Source of the DNA: an uncultured Lachnospiraceae bacterium
GTDB taxonomy: Bacteria; Bacillota; Clostridia; Lachnospirales; Lachnospiraceae
Assembly: GCA_934364805.1 (NCBI GenBank)
Contig: CAKRMH010000003.1
Span: 1-64,000 of the forward strand
Direction of reading: 5' to 3'
DNA: 64,000 bases
This document shows, one piece after another, positions 36,053 through 44,754 of this stretch. Both the position numbers and the translations under genes were made by a program. Positions within the stretch are counted from its first letter, which is position 1. Each line of letters opens with the position of its first letter. Under the pieces are notes generated by a model. That model saw only the letters and a program-made list of their open reading frames with translations, ran no database searches and was not told the origin of the DNA.

Positions 36053-37333
36053 TCAACCCTCAACGATATGAACTTCTGAGTTCATATCAAAATATCCTAC
36101 AGAATTCTTTTTTGCAACAACATTCAGATTCAGCAGGTCATACAATCTGTGATATACGGTGAAAGTTCCCATCTTAAAACCAGTACATCCAAATGAAATA
36201 AGATAGTCCCCACCCTGAAGATTCATGTTCTGCTTAAATTCAATCGTCTTTACCTCTCCGGCTTTGCATTCCATATCTTCTATGCCTTCAAGCTGAGTAT
36301 TGGTTCCTGTAATCTCAGTTCCCTTGAGATCTTTGATGGTAAATGCAAAAATTGGCGCATCAACATCCTGTGTAAACTGCACTTTCATTTTAATAGTGCA
36401 TTCTGTATTCTTCTCTATGGTATTACTGAGTCTTCCATTATGATCAACAATGGCGAAATCCACTATATTGACTTCTCCATTTCCATAGGATTCATGATTT
36501 GGATTCAGATTAAATGCTTTCTGCCAAAGCTCTCCCTCTTTTAATTCTGTAATATGAAGTGCTTCGGTCGGCTTAGCCATGTCCATAACTGCATCGTGTT
36601 CCTGTACAAGCAGTTTCTTGTACATGTTGATCATGTCTTTGGGCTCACCCTCCGCCAGTTTATCACCTTTATTCAGAAGAACAACACGATCGCAGTATTT
36701 GTTAATAGAACTCAGATCATGACTTACGAAAAGAATTGTTTTTCCATTCTTTTTAAATTCTTCAAATTTGTGATAACACTTTGCCTGGAAGAATACGTCA
36801 CCAACAGACAATGCCTCATCGACGATCAGGATCTCCGGATCAATATTGATTGCAACTGCAAATGCCAGACGTACAAACATACCACTTGAATAGGTTTTTA
36901 CCGGCTGATTGATGAAATCCCCGATATCTGCGAAATCAAGAATATCCTGCAATCTCGCATCAATCTCTTCTTTTGAAAATCCAATCATTGTACCATTCAG
37001 GTATACATTTTCCAGACCTGTATATTCATTATTGAAACCGGCACCAAGCTCAAGCAATGCTGAAATTCTTCCATTCACTTCAACATTTCCACCTGACGGA
37101 TTTAAAACACCTGTGATAATTTTTAAAATTGTGGATTTTCCGGATCCATTTGTTCCAATAATTCCAACCGTTTCTCCACGTTTTACATCAAATGATACGT
37201 CATTTAATGCATAATGTTCTTTATATTTTTTCTCTTTACTAAGCCCGAGTGCTTCTTTAAAACGATCTGATGGCTTATTATAGAGCTTGTACATCTTGCT
37301 TACATGATTAATCTTGATTGCAATATCTTCCAT
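36053..37333 (-). CDS. wzt: Polysaccharide ABC exporter ATPase with C-terminal carbohydrate-recognition domain (Wzt)
   Basis: 426 residues. The ATPase half (1-245) has Walker A GTNGSGKST (60-68), the signature YSSGMFVRLAFAVAI, Walker B EILIVDEALSVGD and a switch His in FVSHD. The extension from about 265 is a beta-sandwich of the Wzt C-terminal type: VNIVDFAIVDHNGRL, IFAFTIKDLKGTEITGTNTQ and GGDYLISFGCTGFKMGTFTV. This extension binds the finished, often capped, chain and makes export terminus-specific. It partners with the permease 15 bases upstream and is followed by the methyltransferase and kinase-fold genes. Confidence 0.92.
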   Translation of the reverse strand: MEDIAIKINHVSKMYKLYNKPSDRFKEALGLSKEKKYKEHYALNDVSFDVKRGETVGIIGTNGSGKSTILKIITGVLNPSGGNVEVNGRISALLELGAGFNNEYTGLENVYLNGTMIGFSKEEIDARLQDILDFADIGDFINQPVKTYSSGMFVRLAFAVAINIDPEILIVDEALSVGDVFFQAKCYHKFEEFKKNGKTILFVSHDLSSINKYCDRVVLLNKGDKLAEGEPKDMINMYKKLLVQEHDAVMDMAKPTEALHITELKEGELWQKAFNLNPNHESYGNGEVNIVDFAIVDHNGRLSNTIEKNTECTIKMKVQFTQDVDAPIFAFTIKDLKGTEITGTNTQLEGIEDMECKAGEVKTIEFKQNMNLQGGDYLISFGCTGFKMGTFTVYHRLYDLLNLNVVAKKNSVGYFDMNSEVHIVEG

Positions 37334-37348
37334 ATTTCCATCCCTCTG

Positions 37349-38143
37349 TTACAGTACATCTGCAAAGTGCAGTCTTAATTTCTTAAATAAATGTGTACCA
37401 ATCGCAAATGCTACTATGGTAAATACCCAGAAATAAATTGTATTTCCCGGATGTTCCCAAAATCCCGCTTTATTGATCAGAGAATCCCTGTATCCCTGTA
37501 CAATATAATATACCGGGTTTAACTTTAACAGCTTCTTAATTGTGTCACTGACCTGCATAGTATCAATATTCCACAGAATTGGCGTCATCCACACACCTAC
37601 CTGTAAGATGATATTGACAATCTGTCCCAGATCTCTGAAAAACACAACCAACGGTGCAGTAATATACGATAATCCAAGCACCAGACAAAACAGACAGATT
37701 GAATAATAAACGATCTGTATTGCATATACACCCGGAAAATATCCGTATAAGGTATACATCACAAGTAAAAATATAACGAAAAACACATGTACAAAAACTG
37801 CAGAGATTACTTTTACCATCGGAAGAATATCAATATTGAATACAACTTTTTTAACCAGATAACTGTAATCGATCAGTGCATTAGTTCCTCCGTTTAATCC
37901 GTCAGAGAAAAAGAACCACGGAATCAGACCTGCCATAAACCAGAGCGCAAACGGAAAGTTTCCGACATCCTGACTTCTAAGTCCAACCTGAAAAGCAAAC
38001 CAGTATACAAAAATGGTAATTAACGGCTGTATAAAAGCCCATACGATTCCGAGAAAGGATCCCGCATATTTTGTTTTAAAATCATTGAATGATAATTTCG
38101 CAATCAGCTTACGATTGCTAATGATCTCTTTGATATAACTCAT
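37349..38143 (-). CDS. wzm: Polysaccharide ABC exporter permease (Wzm)
   Basis: 264 residues, six transmembrane helices, ABC-2 type. The start SYIKEIISNRKLIAKLSFND followed by FKTKYAGSFLGIVWAFIQPL is the standard amphipathic-gate-plus-TM1 opening of Wzm/TagG/RgpC permeases. FPFALWFMAGLIPWFFFSDG and LNPVYYIVQGYRDSLI are also typical. It exports an undecaprenyl-linked polymer completed in the cytoplasm, unlike the Wzx/Wzy route of module A. It sits between a GT2 and Wzt with gaps of 9 and 15 bases. Confidence 0.92.
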   Translation of the reverse strand: MSYIKEIISNRKLIAKLSFNDFKTKYAGSFLGIVWAFIQPLITIFVYWFAFQVGLRSQDVGNFPFALWFMAGLIPWFFFSDGLNGGTNALIDYSYLVKKVVFNIDILPMVKVISAVFVHVFFVIFLLVMYTLYGYFPGVYAIQIVYYSICLFCLVLGLSYITAPLVVFFRDLGQIVNIILQVGVWMTPILWNIDTMQVSDTIKKLLKLNPVYYIVQGYRDSLINKAGFWEHPGNTIYFWVFTIVAFAIGTHLFKKLRLHFADVL

Positions 38144-38152
38144 AATATTCTC

Positions 38153-39367
38153 CTACTGTGCCTCATAATGAACATCATTATTTCCACGTAAAATCTTCAG
38201 TGAATCCATTGTTCCTTTACGTTTCATTGGATCTCTATGCCGAATTCCAAGATAATACTGCTGAAGGAAATACTTCCAGTATGCTTTCTTAGAAACATTC
38301 TTTCCAATCATTAAAAGTTTATTCCGATATACATGATACGTAAAGAATGGAGACCATTCCTTACTGCTTCCTGTATGAATGTGACGAACAATGGAATCCG
38401 GACAGAAAAGTATTTTCTTTCCAAGTTTACAAATACGCAGCGACAGATCAGTATCTTCATAATACATAAAGAAACGTTCATCAAAGCAGCCCGCTTTGTC
38501 AAAGTCCTCGCGCAGCATCATAATGGATGCTCCACATCCATTGGTGAGTTCATAACTCTTCTGATATTTTTCACTGTCTTTTTCGCAGAAACCAATATCA
38601 AATCCATCATAATCCTGATTAATTCCAGAACCGGCATTCTGAATCAGGCTATAGCGGAATTCCTGGATTTTGGAATTATCTAATTCCAGCAGCACTTTTC
38701 CACTTTGTGCCTCTACACTCTCTGTTTCGCATTTGATCGTAGAGCCGGCCGGAGCGCTTTTTACCTCAAATTCAAACTGATAATCCGACTGTGATTCCAG
38801 TCCCTCGATCAATGGCACACTGATTTCTGTATGTCCAAAGCAAACCAGCTGGTCCGGTTCATATAACAGATTCTTACAGAATTTACTGTCAATGGTATAT
38901 TCTTTACCATTAATGCGAATCTCTTTATTCAGAATAACCTTATCCGATGTTTCAAATGTAAGCTTGATAAAATCATAAAAAAACAAAAGCTTAGAGTTGG
39001 CCATTCCACATTCCGGATGTTTCTGCATGAAATGATACAGATTTGTCAGCCATTTTGGATCTACTGCCGTATCATTGTTCAAAAGAACAACATAACGCCC
39101 ACTGGAGGCTGCAACACCTGCGTTATTTCCACCCGCAAATCCTTTGTTTTCTCCGGTTTCTACAATATTCAGATTACATTTATCCTTATAATTCTGCTCC
39201 AGATATTCTACAGAGCCATCGGAGGAATTATTATCTACAAATACTATCTCAAATGTAAAATCATCATGCTCTAATCGGATCAGTGAATCAAATAACGCAT
39301 CAATATATTTTTTACCATTATAATTTACTAATATAACAGATACATCATAATTAAATGTGTAATTCAT
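38153..39367 (-). CDS. GT2 rhamnosyltransferase-like enzyme with an inserted beta domain
   Basis: About 404 residues from ATG 39367 (AGGTG five bases upstream; the start overlaps the previous gene's stop). The N-part has VSVILVNYNGKKYIDALFDS, VFVDNNSSDGSVEYLEQNY, NKGFAGGNNAGVAASSGRYV and LLNNDTAVDPKW. Instead of the acceptor-binding segment following at once, about 120 residues are inserted (roughly 135-255), with alternating polar strands such as VPLIEGLESQSDYQFEFEVK. Then YELTNGCGASIMMLREDFDK, FDERFFMYYEDTDLSLRICK and HTGSS complete the rhamnosyltransferase-type GT2. The insert may bind the growing chain. Rhamnose as donor is inferred from family resemblance. Confidence 0.82.
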   Translation of the reverse strand: MNYTFNYDVSVILVNYNGKKYIDALFDSLIRLEHDDFTFEIVFVDNNSSDGSVEYLEQNYKDKCNLNIVETGENKGFAGGNNAGVAASSGRYVVLLNNDTAVDPKWLTNLYHFMQKHPECGMANSKLLFFYDFIKLTFETSDKVILNKEIRINGKEYTIDSKFCKNLLYEPDQLVCFGHTEISVPLIEGLESQSDYQFEFEVKSAPAGSTIKCETESVEAQSGKVLLELDNSKIQEFRYSLIQNAGSGINQDYDGFDIGFCEKDSEKYQKSYELTNGCGASIMMLREDFDKAGCFDERFFMYYEDTDLSLRICKLGKKILFCPDSIVRHIHTGSSKEWSPFFTYHVYRNKLLMIGKNVSKKAYWKYFLQQYYLGIRHRDPMKRKGTMDSLKILRGNNDVHYEAQ

Positions 39368-40553
39368 GGAACACCTCTTCATGACGGCGATAGAATTCCT
39401 CAATTGAATAATCTTTCGCACGTTCTACTGATATTTTGGCCATTTTTTCTCTTAAAGCATCATCCTGCGCAAGCTGAAGTGTGTATTTGATGCATTCTTC
39501 CCCATCGTTCCAGCGGAAACCATTGACGCCCTGTTCAACCGTTTCTTTCTGTCCGCCTTTGTTGATTACAACCGGAACAGCACCATAACTCATTGCCTCT
39601 ACCGTTGTAATTCCAAAATGCTCCATCTTCTCCGGCTCTCTATTCTCGTCAATTCCATATCCAGTGCCATGCCAGAAGATCTTTGCTCTGCTGTAGAGAT
39701 CCATGAGTTCGTCAAATGGACAGTTCTCATGGATAAATACATTATCAACCGTAGCAGCAAGTGCTTTGATCTTATTTAAATATTCGATATCAATTGGCAG
39801 ATTGGAAACCGCACCTGCAAGATGGTATTCATAGTCTTTCAGTTCATCGTGATGTTTTACAAAAAACTCCACCATCTCCAGCTGTTTCTTACTATGTGCT
39901 GCCACAAAGAATCTTCCAACACTTACAATAATGTTCTCTTTCTTACTTTCCACGTATCTTCCCTCGATCTCGTCTTCATTAAAGACTGGAGGATAGATGC
40001 AGGTTTCTTTACGATCCGGCTTCCAGTAGGTTGCAAGCCAGTGCTGCGTAAATTTAGAGTTTGCAATCATTGACTGATAACTGTGGAAAAACCGGAAATC
40101 AAAATATCTTCCGACCATCTTCTGCCAGAAGCTGTCCTGCATCTCTGTTACAAAACGATGTGGTGGGAACATGCACTGATAGATATTTACTTTTGCTTTT
40201 CCCATATGTTTGCTTAAAAACATGAAGTTAATAAACAGATCATATTCTTTTGTGATTGCCTCGATTGTCTGTTTATTATGCAAAAATTCGAGCTTTGTCA
40301 TTGGTTTTTCAATATCAAGTTTACGAATTTTTGTTTTCTGCAGATTCAGACCGAACTGTCGATTAATATCTTCGATTGTCACATAATCCTCTGCATGTAT
40401 ATCTACTTCATTATAATTGTGAACAAGAATGTCAATTGATACATCGTAATTGTAATATTTCTCAATAAACTGACACATATATCCCATGTGTTTTTCTCCG
40501 CCACCAAGTGTCGGAATGTAGGGATTTAATACCAAAACTTTCTTAATCTGCAT
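39351..40553 (-). CDS. GT4 family glycosyltransferase
   Basis: About 400 residues beginning QIKKVLVLNPYIPTLGGGEK at ATG 40553, with AGAGG six bases upstream; the frame extends eight codons further but without a ribosome site. Lobe one includes YDLFINFMFLSKHMGKAKVN and IYQCMFPPHRFV. Lobe two includes IIVSVGRFFVAAHSKKQLEM, IHENCPFDELMDLYSRAKIF, WHGTGYGIDENREPEKMEHF and GITTVEAMSYGAVPVVINKG. The glycine-rich N-terminal loop and the E-x7-E variant are as in mannosyl/rhamnosyl GT4 enzymes of ABC-dependent polymers. Donor unknown. Confidence 0.85.
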   Translation of the reverse strand: MQIKKVLVLNPYIPTLGGGEKHMGYMCQFIEKYYNYDVSIDILVHNYNEVDIHAEDYVTIEDINRQFGLNLQKTKIRKLDIEKPMTKLEFLHNKQTIEAITKEYDLFINFMFLSKHMGKAKVNIYQCMFPPHRFVTEMQDSFWQKMVGRYFDFRFFHSYQSMIANSKFTQHWLATYWKPDRKETCIYPPVFNEDEIEGRYVESKKENIIVSVGRFFVAAHSKKQLEMVEFFVKHHDELKDYEYHLAGAVSNLPIDIEYLNKIKALAATVDNVFIHENCPFDELMDLYSRAKIFWHGTGYGIDENREPEKMEHFGITTVEAMSYGAVPVVINKGGQKETVEQGVNGFRWNDGEECIKYTLQLAQDDALREKMAKISVERAKDYSIEEFYRRHEEVFHELHI

Positions 40554-40620
40554 ATATTTGCCTCTCTTTTTTAACACAAATAATCAATCTACTCTAACAT
40601 TAATTAAAAAACTTGTCAAA

Positions 40621-41595
40621 TCAGCCCCAAAGTACCAGTCCTACTTTTCTTGAGAATCCGGTCTTTTTCACATCTTTTTTCTGATAAAAACAAAGTCTTG
40701 CAATTTTGTTTTTCTTTTCCAGATTACCATACTCATGAATCAATGGATCCTGTTCCAGATGAAAGCTTTGTTCCAGTTCTCTGGTCTGAATCCTTGTCAG
40801 TTCCAATGAACGCTTAATATCCGCAATGTTCTGAAGACGTTTTCGAATATAACCGGCGCTTCCTGCCTTCTTGGCTCCTACACTGTTATCCTCATGCTGC
40901 CTGTAACATATCGTTGGTTCAGGTATAAAACGGATCTGTCCAAACCGTGCTGCTATAATCGCACCCCACCAGTCATGCATGATGATATGCTCAATATTCT
41001 GATACTGAAGCATCATATCTTTTAATCTGCGATTTATCATCATTGTGCAGCCGGTCACTACATTCTGAATGATCATCCTGCTTAATTTTGCATCTTTACA
41101 TGCCAGCTGCTGATACGAGCTCATCCTCTCCGCAATCGTATTCAGCTTTCCGTCCACAACACGAAGTTCCGTAAATACAAGCAGTGGTATCTCTTTTTCC
41201 TGGTTTCCGCTGTCTTCGTACTCCTGTTCCAGCTGCTTCATCGCCTGAAAGGTTACCTCCACTTTCTCCGGAAGCCACACATCATCCTGATCACAGCACA
41301 TCAGATACGGTGCATCCACACAAGACAGTAGATAAAAGAAGTTCTTCTTGGCGCCTCCTGTGGATATCCCATCCACTTTTACAAATTTCTGTGGATATTT
41401 TGTTGTGTATTCTTCGATCACTTTCATGGTCTGATCCGTCGATCCATCATCATGAATGTAGGTGACCCAATCCTGGCAGGTCTGTGACAGCAGGGAATCC
41501 AGCTGGTCTCGCAGATACTGCTCTCCATTATATGTTGCAAGCAGAATTGCGATCCTGTCTGTATGATATCTGACGTTTTCCACGTTATTCTCCAT
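40621..41595 (-). CDS. GT2 rhamnosyltransferase-like enzyme (RgpB/CDQDD type)
   Basis: About 324 residues. ATG 41595 has AGAGGA about six bases upstream; upstream in-frame ATGs lack a site and would abut the previous stop. Signature parts are IAILLATYNGEQYLRDQLDS, THIHDDGSTDQT-like YIHDDGSTDQT, and MCCDQDDVWLPEKVEVTFQA, where C-D-Q-D-D-V-W is strongly associated with rhamnosyltransferases of streptococcal wall polysaccharides. NVVTGCTMMINRRLKDMM, HDWWGAIIAARFG and TICYRQHEDNSVGAKK follow. This supports a rhamnan backbone for module B. Confidence 0.87.
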   Translation of the reverse strand: MENNVENVRYHTDRIAILLATYNGEQYLRDQLDSLLSQTCQDWVTYIHDDGSTDQTMKVIEEYTTKYPQKFVKVDGISTGGAKKNFFYLLSCVDAPYLMCCDQDDVWLPEKVEVTFQAMKQLEQEYEDSGNQEKEIPLLVFTELRVVDGKLNTIAERMSSYQQLACKDAKLSRMIIQNVVTGCTMMINRRLKDMMLQYQNIEHIIMHDWWGAIIAARFGQIRFIPEPTICYRQHEDNSVGAKKAGSAGYIRKRLQNIADIKRSLELTRIQTRELEQSFHLEQDPLIHEYGNLEKKNKIARLCFYQKKDVKKTGFSRKVGLVLWG

Positions 41596-41633
41596 ATGAG
41601 TTCCTCTTTTCCACATTGGAATGTGATTCTCCA

Positions 41634-42572
41634 CTATTTCTGGTCTGAAAACTTCTTTTTCCAGTATCCCGGATTCGATGTTTTCTTAAGAATGGTCTCC
41701 TGTGACATGGAGGCAAACTTTTTTCCGGCCCTGTTGCCCAGGAATTTGGCTCCGCTGTCAAACACGCACCAGATCATGGAACCGATCCTGCCCTTTTTTA
41801 GCAGTTCTTTCTCTATATATAGCACCATCCGGATTCCTTCTCCAGTCGAACTTCCGGATTCGATCTCATCCTTATGGGTCTGCAAAAATACCGATACGTC
41901 AAAGTTCCGTTTGTATTGCTGTGTAAGCGTATATTTGTGCGAATGATATACCTTCGCTTCTGCACAATATCCGATCGCATATCCGTGTCCAAGTGCTCTC
42001 GATGCCATTAACATGTCCTCATTCGTGAGGATCGGGCTCTCAAATCCGCCCATTTCTTCAAAAAACTCTCTTCGATATGCTGAACAGACATCAGAGAAAA
42101 AGTAAGCCTTGATCCCAAGTCCTGCAATATCTGCTTTCGTCCGCACAAAGCTGTCCGCCGGATAATTAAACCGTCTTGTCAGCTTCTCGATCGGCGGTGC
42201 TGTGACTCTTGCGATCTGCCTCGCTGTTGTCATGACCACCTGATCCTGTTCGAGGCTTTTTATCATTTCCTCGATATAATGTTCATTGACTGGAAGTGCA
42301 TCCTGTGATAGGAAGAAGATGTAATCTCCGGTTGTAAGTCCTGCTGCAAGGTTCCTTGTTCCGCCATGATCAAATGCGCTCCGCTTCACTTTGTGCACGC
42401 AGATCTGTTCCTGCCCTGCGATCGCACAGGTCTGATCCGTTGATTCCGAGTCTATGATCAGTATCTCCTCCGGAACATGTGTCTGTGTTTTCAGTGCATG
42501 GATCAGTGGCGGCAGATATCCCTCTGCATTTAAGGTTGGTATGATGATACTTACTCTTTTTGTTTTCTCCAC
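41634..42572 (-). CDS. GT2 rhamnosyltransferase-like enzyme
   Basis: 312 residues. The GT-A fold starts RVSIIIPTLNAEGYLPPLIH, then ILIIDSESTDQTCAIAG, SAFDHGGTRNLAAGLTTGDY (the F-x-H-G-x-T-R-N signature of RgpA/RfbF-like rhamnosyltransferases), FLSQDALP, and SDVCSAYRREFFEEMGGFES, PILTNEDMLMASRALGHGYA. A basic C-terminal region of about 60 residues may contact the membrane. It follows the tandem PGT gene and is the first transferase after it, so it may act on the primed lipid. Confidence 0.87.
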   Translation of the reverse strand: MEKTKRVSIIIPTLNAEGYLPPLIHALKTQTHVPEEILIIDSESTDQTCAIAGQEQICVHKVKRSAFDHGGTRNLAAGLTTGDYIFFLSQDALPVNEHYIEEMIKSLEQDQVVMTTARQIARVTAPPIEKLTRRFNYPADSFVRTKADIAGLGIKAYFFSDVCSAYRREFFEEMGGFESPILTNEDMLMASRALGHGYAIGYCAEAKVYHSHKYTLTQQYKRNFDVSVFLQTHKDEIESGSSTGEGIRMVLYIEKELLKKGRIGSMIWCVFDSGAKFLGNRAGKKFASMSQETILKKTSNPGYWKKKFSDQK

Positions 42573-42606
42573 GATACTTCCTCCGAAACCGTTTTCTCTC
42601 CTGCTT

Positions 42607-44733
42607 TTATTCTGCCCCGTCCCGTTTGATAACGGATATCACCGTGCGGAATAAGATCTTAATATCAAGCCAGAGTGAGCGGTTATCTACATAGTACATC
42701 TCCATTTTCTGGCGCTCCCCACTCTCGTAGGTCGCATTATTTCTGGCATATGCCTGCCAGTAACCGGTCAGTCCCGGTTTTACCGAGAGCAATTTGGCAA
42801 CCTGTCTGCCATAGATTGCTGTCTCTTTTGCCACGATCGGTCTTGGTCCGATCACGGAAAGATCTCCCTTAAAGATATTAAATAACTGTGGGAGTTCATC
42901 TAAACTTGTCTTTCTTAAGATATTTCCGATTCTTGTGATCCGCGGATCGTTATCGATCTTGAACTCTTTTTTGTACTGCTCGAGCTGCTCCGGTGTAAGG
43001 ATCTTCTCCAGATCCCCGACACGCATTTTCATGCTGCGGAATTTGTATACGGTGATCTTTTTGCCATGATAACCGACTCTGGTGTGTCCATAAAATACTG
43101 CTCCGCCGTCTTCCCAGCGTACCATGATCGCCAGAATCAGAAATACCGGTGAAAGTACGATCATTCCAAGCAGTGATGACACAATGTCAAATGCTCTTTT
43201 TAACAGGGCATACACCGGATTGCTTTTTCTTGTCTGAAACTCCGGTTCGTCATAATCTCTCTCGTACACAAGCGGTGCTTCATCTGCCTGTATGTCAGCC
43301 AGAAAAGCCATCTCGTCTTCAAAATCCACCGAATGATCTCTGTAGATTCTTTTGCTTGTGAATTTATTTAAGAACGCTCTTCCAATGATCTGAAGATCCA
43401 GCCGTGTGCTGTATTCCTCAATATAATAATCATCACACTCCTGCTGCAGTGCTTCGATTCCTCTTTCTTTGTAATAAGCTCTCCAGAATCCGGTCACACC
43501 GGGTTTTAAACGAAGGCCTTTTCGCTGTTCCTTGGAATAACCGATAAAATCCGGAAGTGACGGTGCCTTTGCTCCGACGATACTCATGTCTCCCCAGAGT
43601 ACATTCCATGCGTTTGGCAGAAGTTCGATCCCAAGTGCCTTGATCACGCTTCCCACCTTGGAATACCGCGGATCTTTTCCGGTGGAGCCGTCCATTTTCC
43701 ATTCCATATAGCGTTCCTGCGCATCGAGATACATAGTGCGGAATTTATACATATAGAAACGGCGTCCATTCTTTCCGACACGGACGATTGGCATGATCGT
43801 ATGTCCTTTATCACCTTCGATCCAGTGCGCAAGTGCGAAAAATGGCCATAATATCACCATAAGGACGGTTCCGATCAGTCCGCCGATCACGTCCATCAGA
43901 CGTTTTAACACGAGCTCTCTCAGGCGGTAATATTTACCGGTCCAGGTGACTACTGCGAATTTTCCAAGATATTGCAGCTGTCTAAAGCCGGAATGCAATT
44001 CATACTCATCGATGTTCAGATGTATCATCTTGCCCATGCTCCGGACATCGTTGATAAATTTCTTATACTGGAAGCAATAATATTCTGGAACGTGCAAAAA
44101 AACGGAATCAATCTCAGAGGTCGAGATCAGCTCCATCAGATTGCCTGCATCCGCAACAACCTCGATCTTATTGATTTCTTCTCCGATCATGTTCTTATCC
44201 AAAATTGCGATGCTGGAGATCCGGAAATACCAGTTTCTTGTTTCCTTGATGCGTTTTATAATGCGCTCTGCCTGATCCGATGTTGTGACAAGCATGATCT
44301 TCTCGTTTGCCCCGGATCTGTGATAACTCTTTGTGATGATACGTTTAAGCCACTGACGTACAAAGAACACAAGCCAGAAACTGATTGCAAAGAACCAGAT
44401 CATCTGTTCTCTGGAATAATATTCTGCTGATTTGGTAAAATAGATAAACAGAGCTGTCAGTGCAACCGTGTAGGCAAACATCTTGATGAGCGCAAGGATC
44501 TCCTGCGCTGCATTTCTTGCTAACAGATTATCATTGACAAAAAACAAAAGAGAGACGATACCATAAGCTGCCATCTCAATTAAAAACAGTGTCAGGTATC
44601 TTCCCTCCGGATAGAGAATACCGGTACGGAATCCACCGAACTTGATCTTATTGGCAACTGCATATGCGACAAACATGACGATAACGTCCAATGCAAGCTC
44701 TATATATCGTACAATCCATTTCTTTGAATCCAT
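42607..44733 (-). CDS. Fused tandem phosphoglycosyltransferase: inactive-looking plus active PGT domains
   Basis: 708 residues, about 240 longer than a normal WbaP-type enzyme. Order: four or five membrane helices (10-130), a Rossmann-like domain (143-265), a first sugar-transferase domain (271-458) and a second (505-708). The second has KRAFDIVSSLLGMIVLSPVF, VYKFRSM, the catalytic pair in TSLDELPQLFNIFKGD (D612, E613), GPRP and KPGLTGYWQAYARN. The first keeps the fold (KRLMDVIGGLIGTVLMVILW, YKFRTM, KPGVTGFWRAYYKE), but the matching site reads IELLPNAWN (E370, L371) and PRP is replaced by AKAP. The catalytic Asp-Glu pair is thus lost. The first domain probably regulates, presents substrate or dimerises; the second primes undecaprenyl phosphate. 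Confidence 0.88.
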   Translation of the reverse strand: MDSKKWIVRYIELALDVIVMFVAYAVANKIKFGGFRTGILYPEGRYLTLFLIEMAAYGIVSLLFFVNDNLLARNAAQEILALIKMFAYTVALTALFIYFTKSAEYYSREQMIWFFAISFWLVFFVRQWLKRIITKSYHRSGANEKIMLVTTSDQAERIIKRIKETRNWYFRISSIAILDKNMIGEEINKIEVVADAGNLMELISTSEIDSVFLHVPEYYCFQYKKFINDVRSMGKMIHLNIDEYELHSGFRQLQYLGKFAVVTWTGKYYRLRELVLKRLMDVIGGLIGTVLMVILWPFFALAHWIEGDKGHTIMPIVRVGKNGRRFYMYKFRTMYLDAQERYMEWKMDGSTGKDPRYSKVGSVIKALGIELLPNAWNVLWGDMSIVGAKAPSLPDFIGYSKEQRKGLRLKPGVTGFWRAYYKERGIEALQQECDDYYIEEYSTRLDLQIIGRAFLNKFTSKRIYRDHSVDFEDEMAFLADIQADEAPLVYERDYDEPEFQTRKSNPVYALLKRAFDIVSSLLGMIVLSPVFLILAIMVRWEDGGAVFYGHTRVGYHGKKITVYKFRSMKMRVGDLEKILTPEQLEQYKKEFKIDNDPRITRIGNILRKTSLDELPQLFNIFKGDLSVIGPRPIVAKETAIYGRQVAKLLSVKPGLTGYWQAYARNNATYESGERQKMEMYYVDNRSLWLDIKILFRTVISVIKRDGAE

Positions 44734-44754
44734 TGATCATTCTCCATTATGTGA

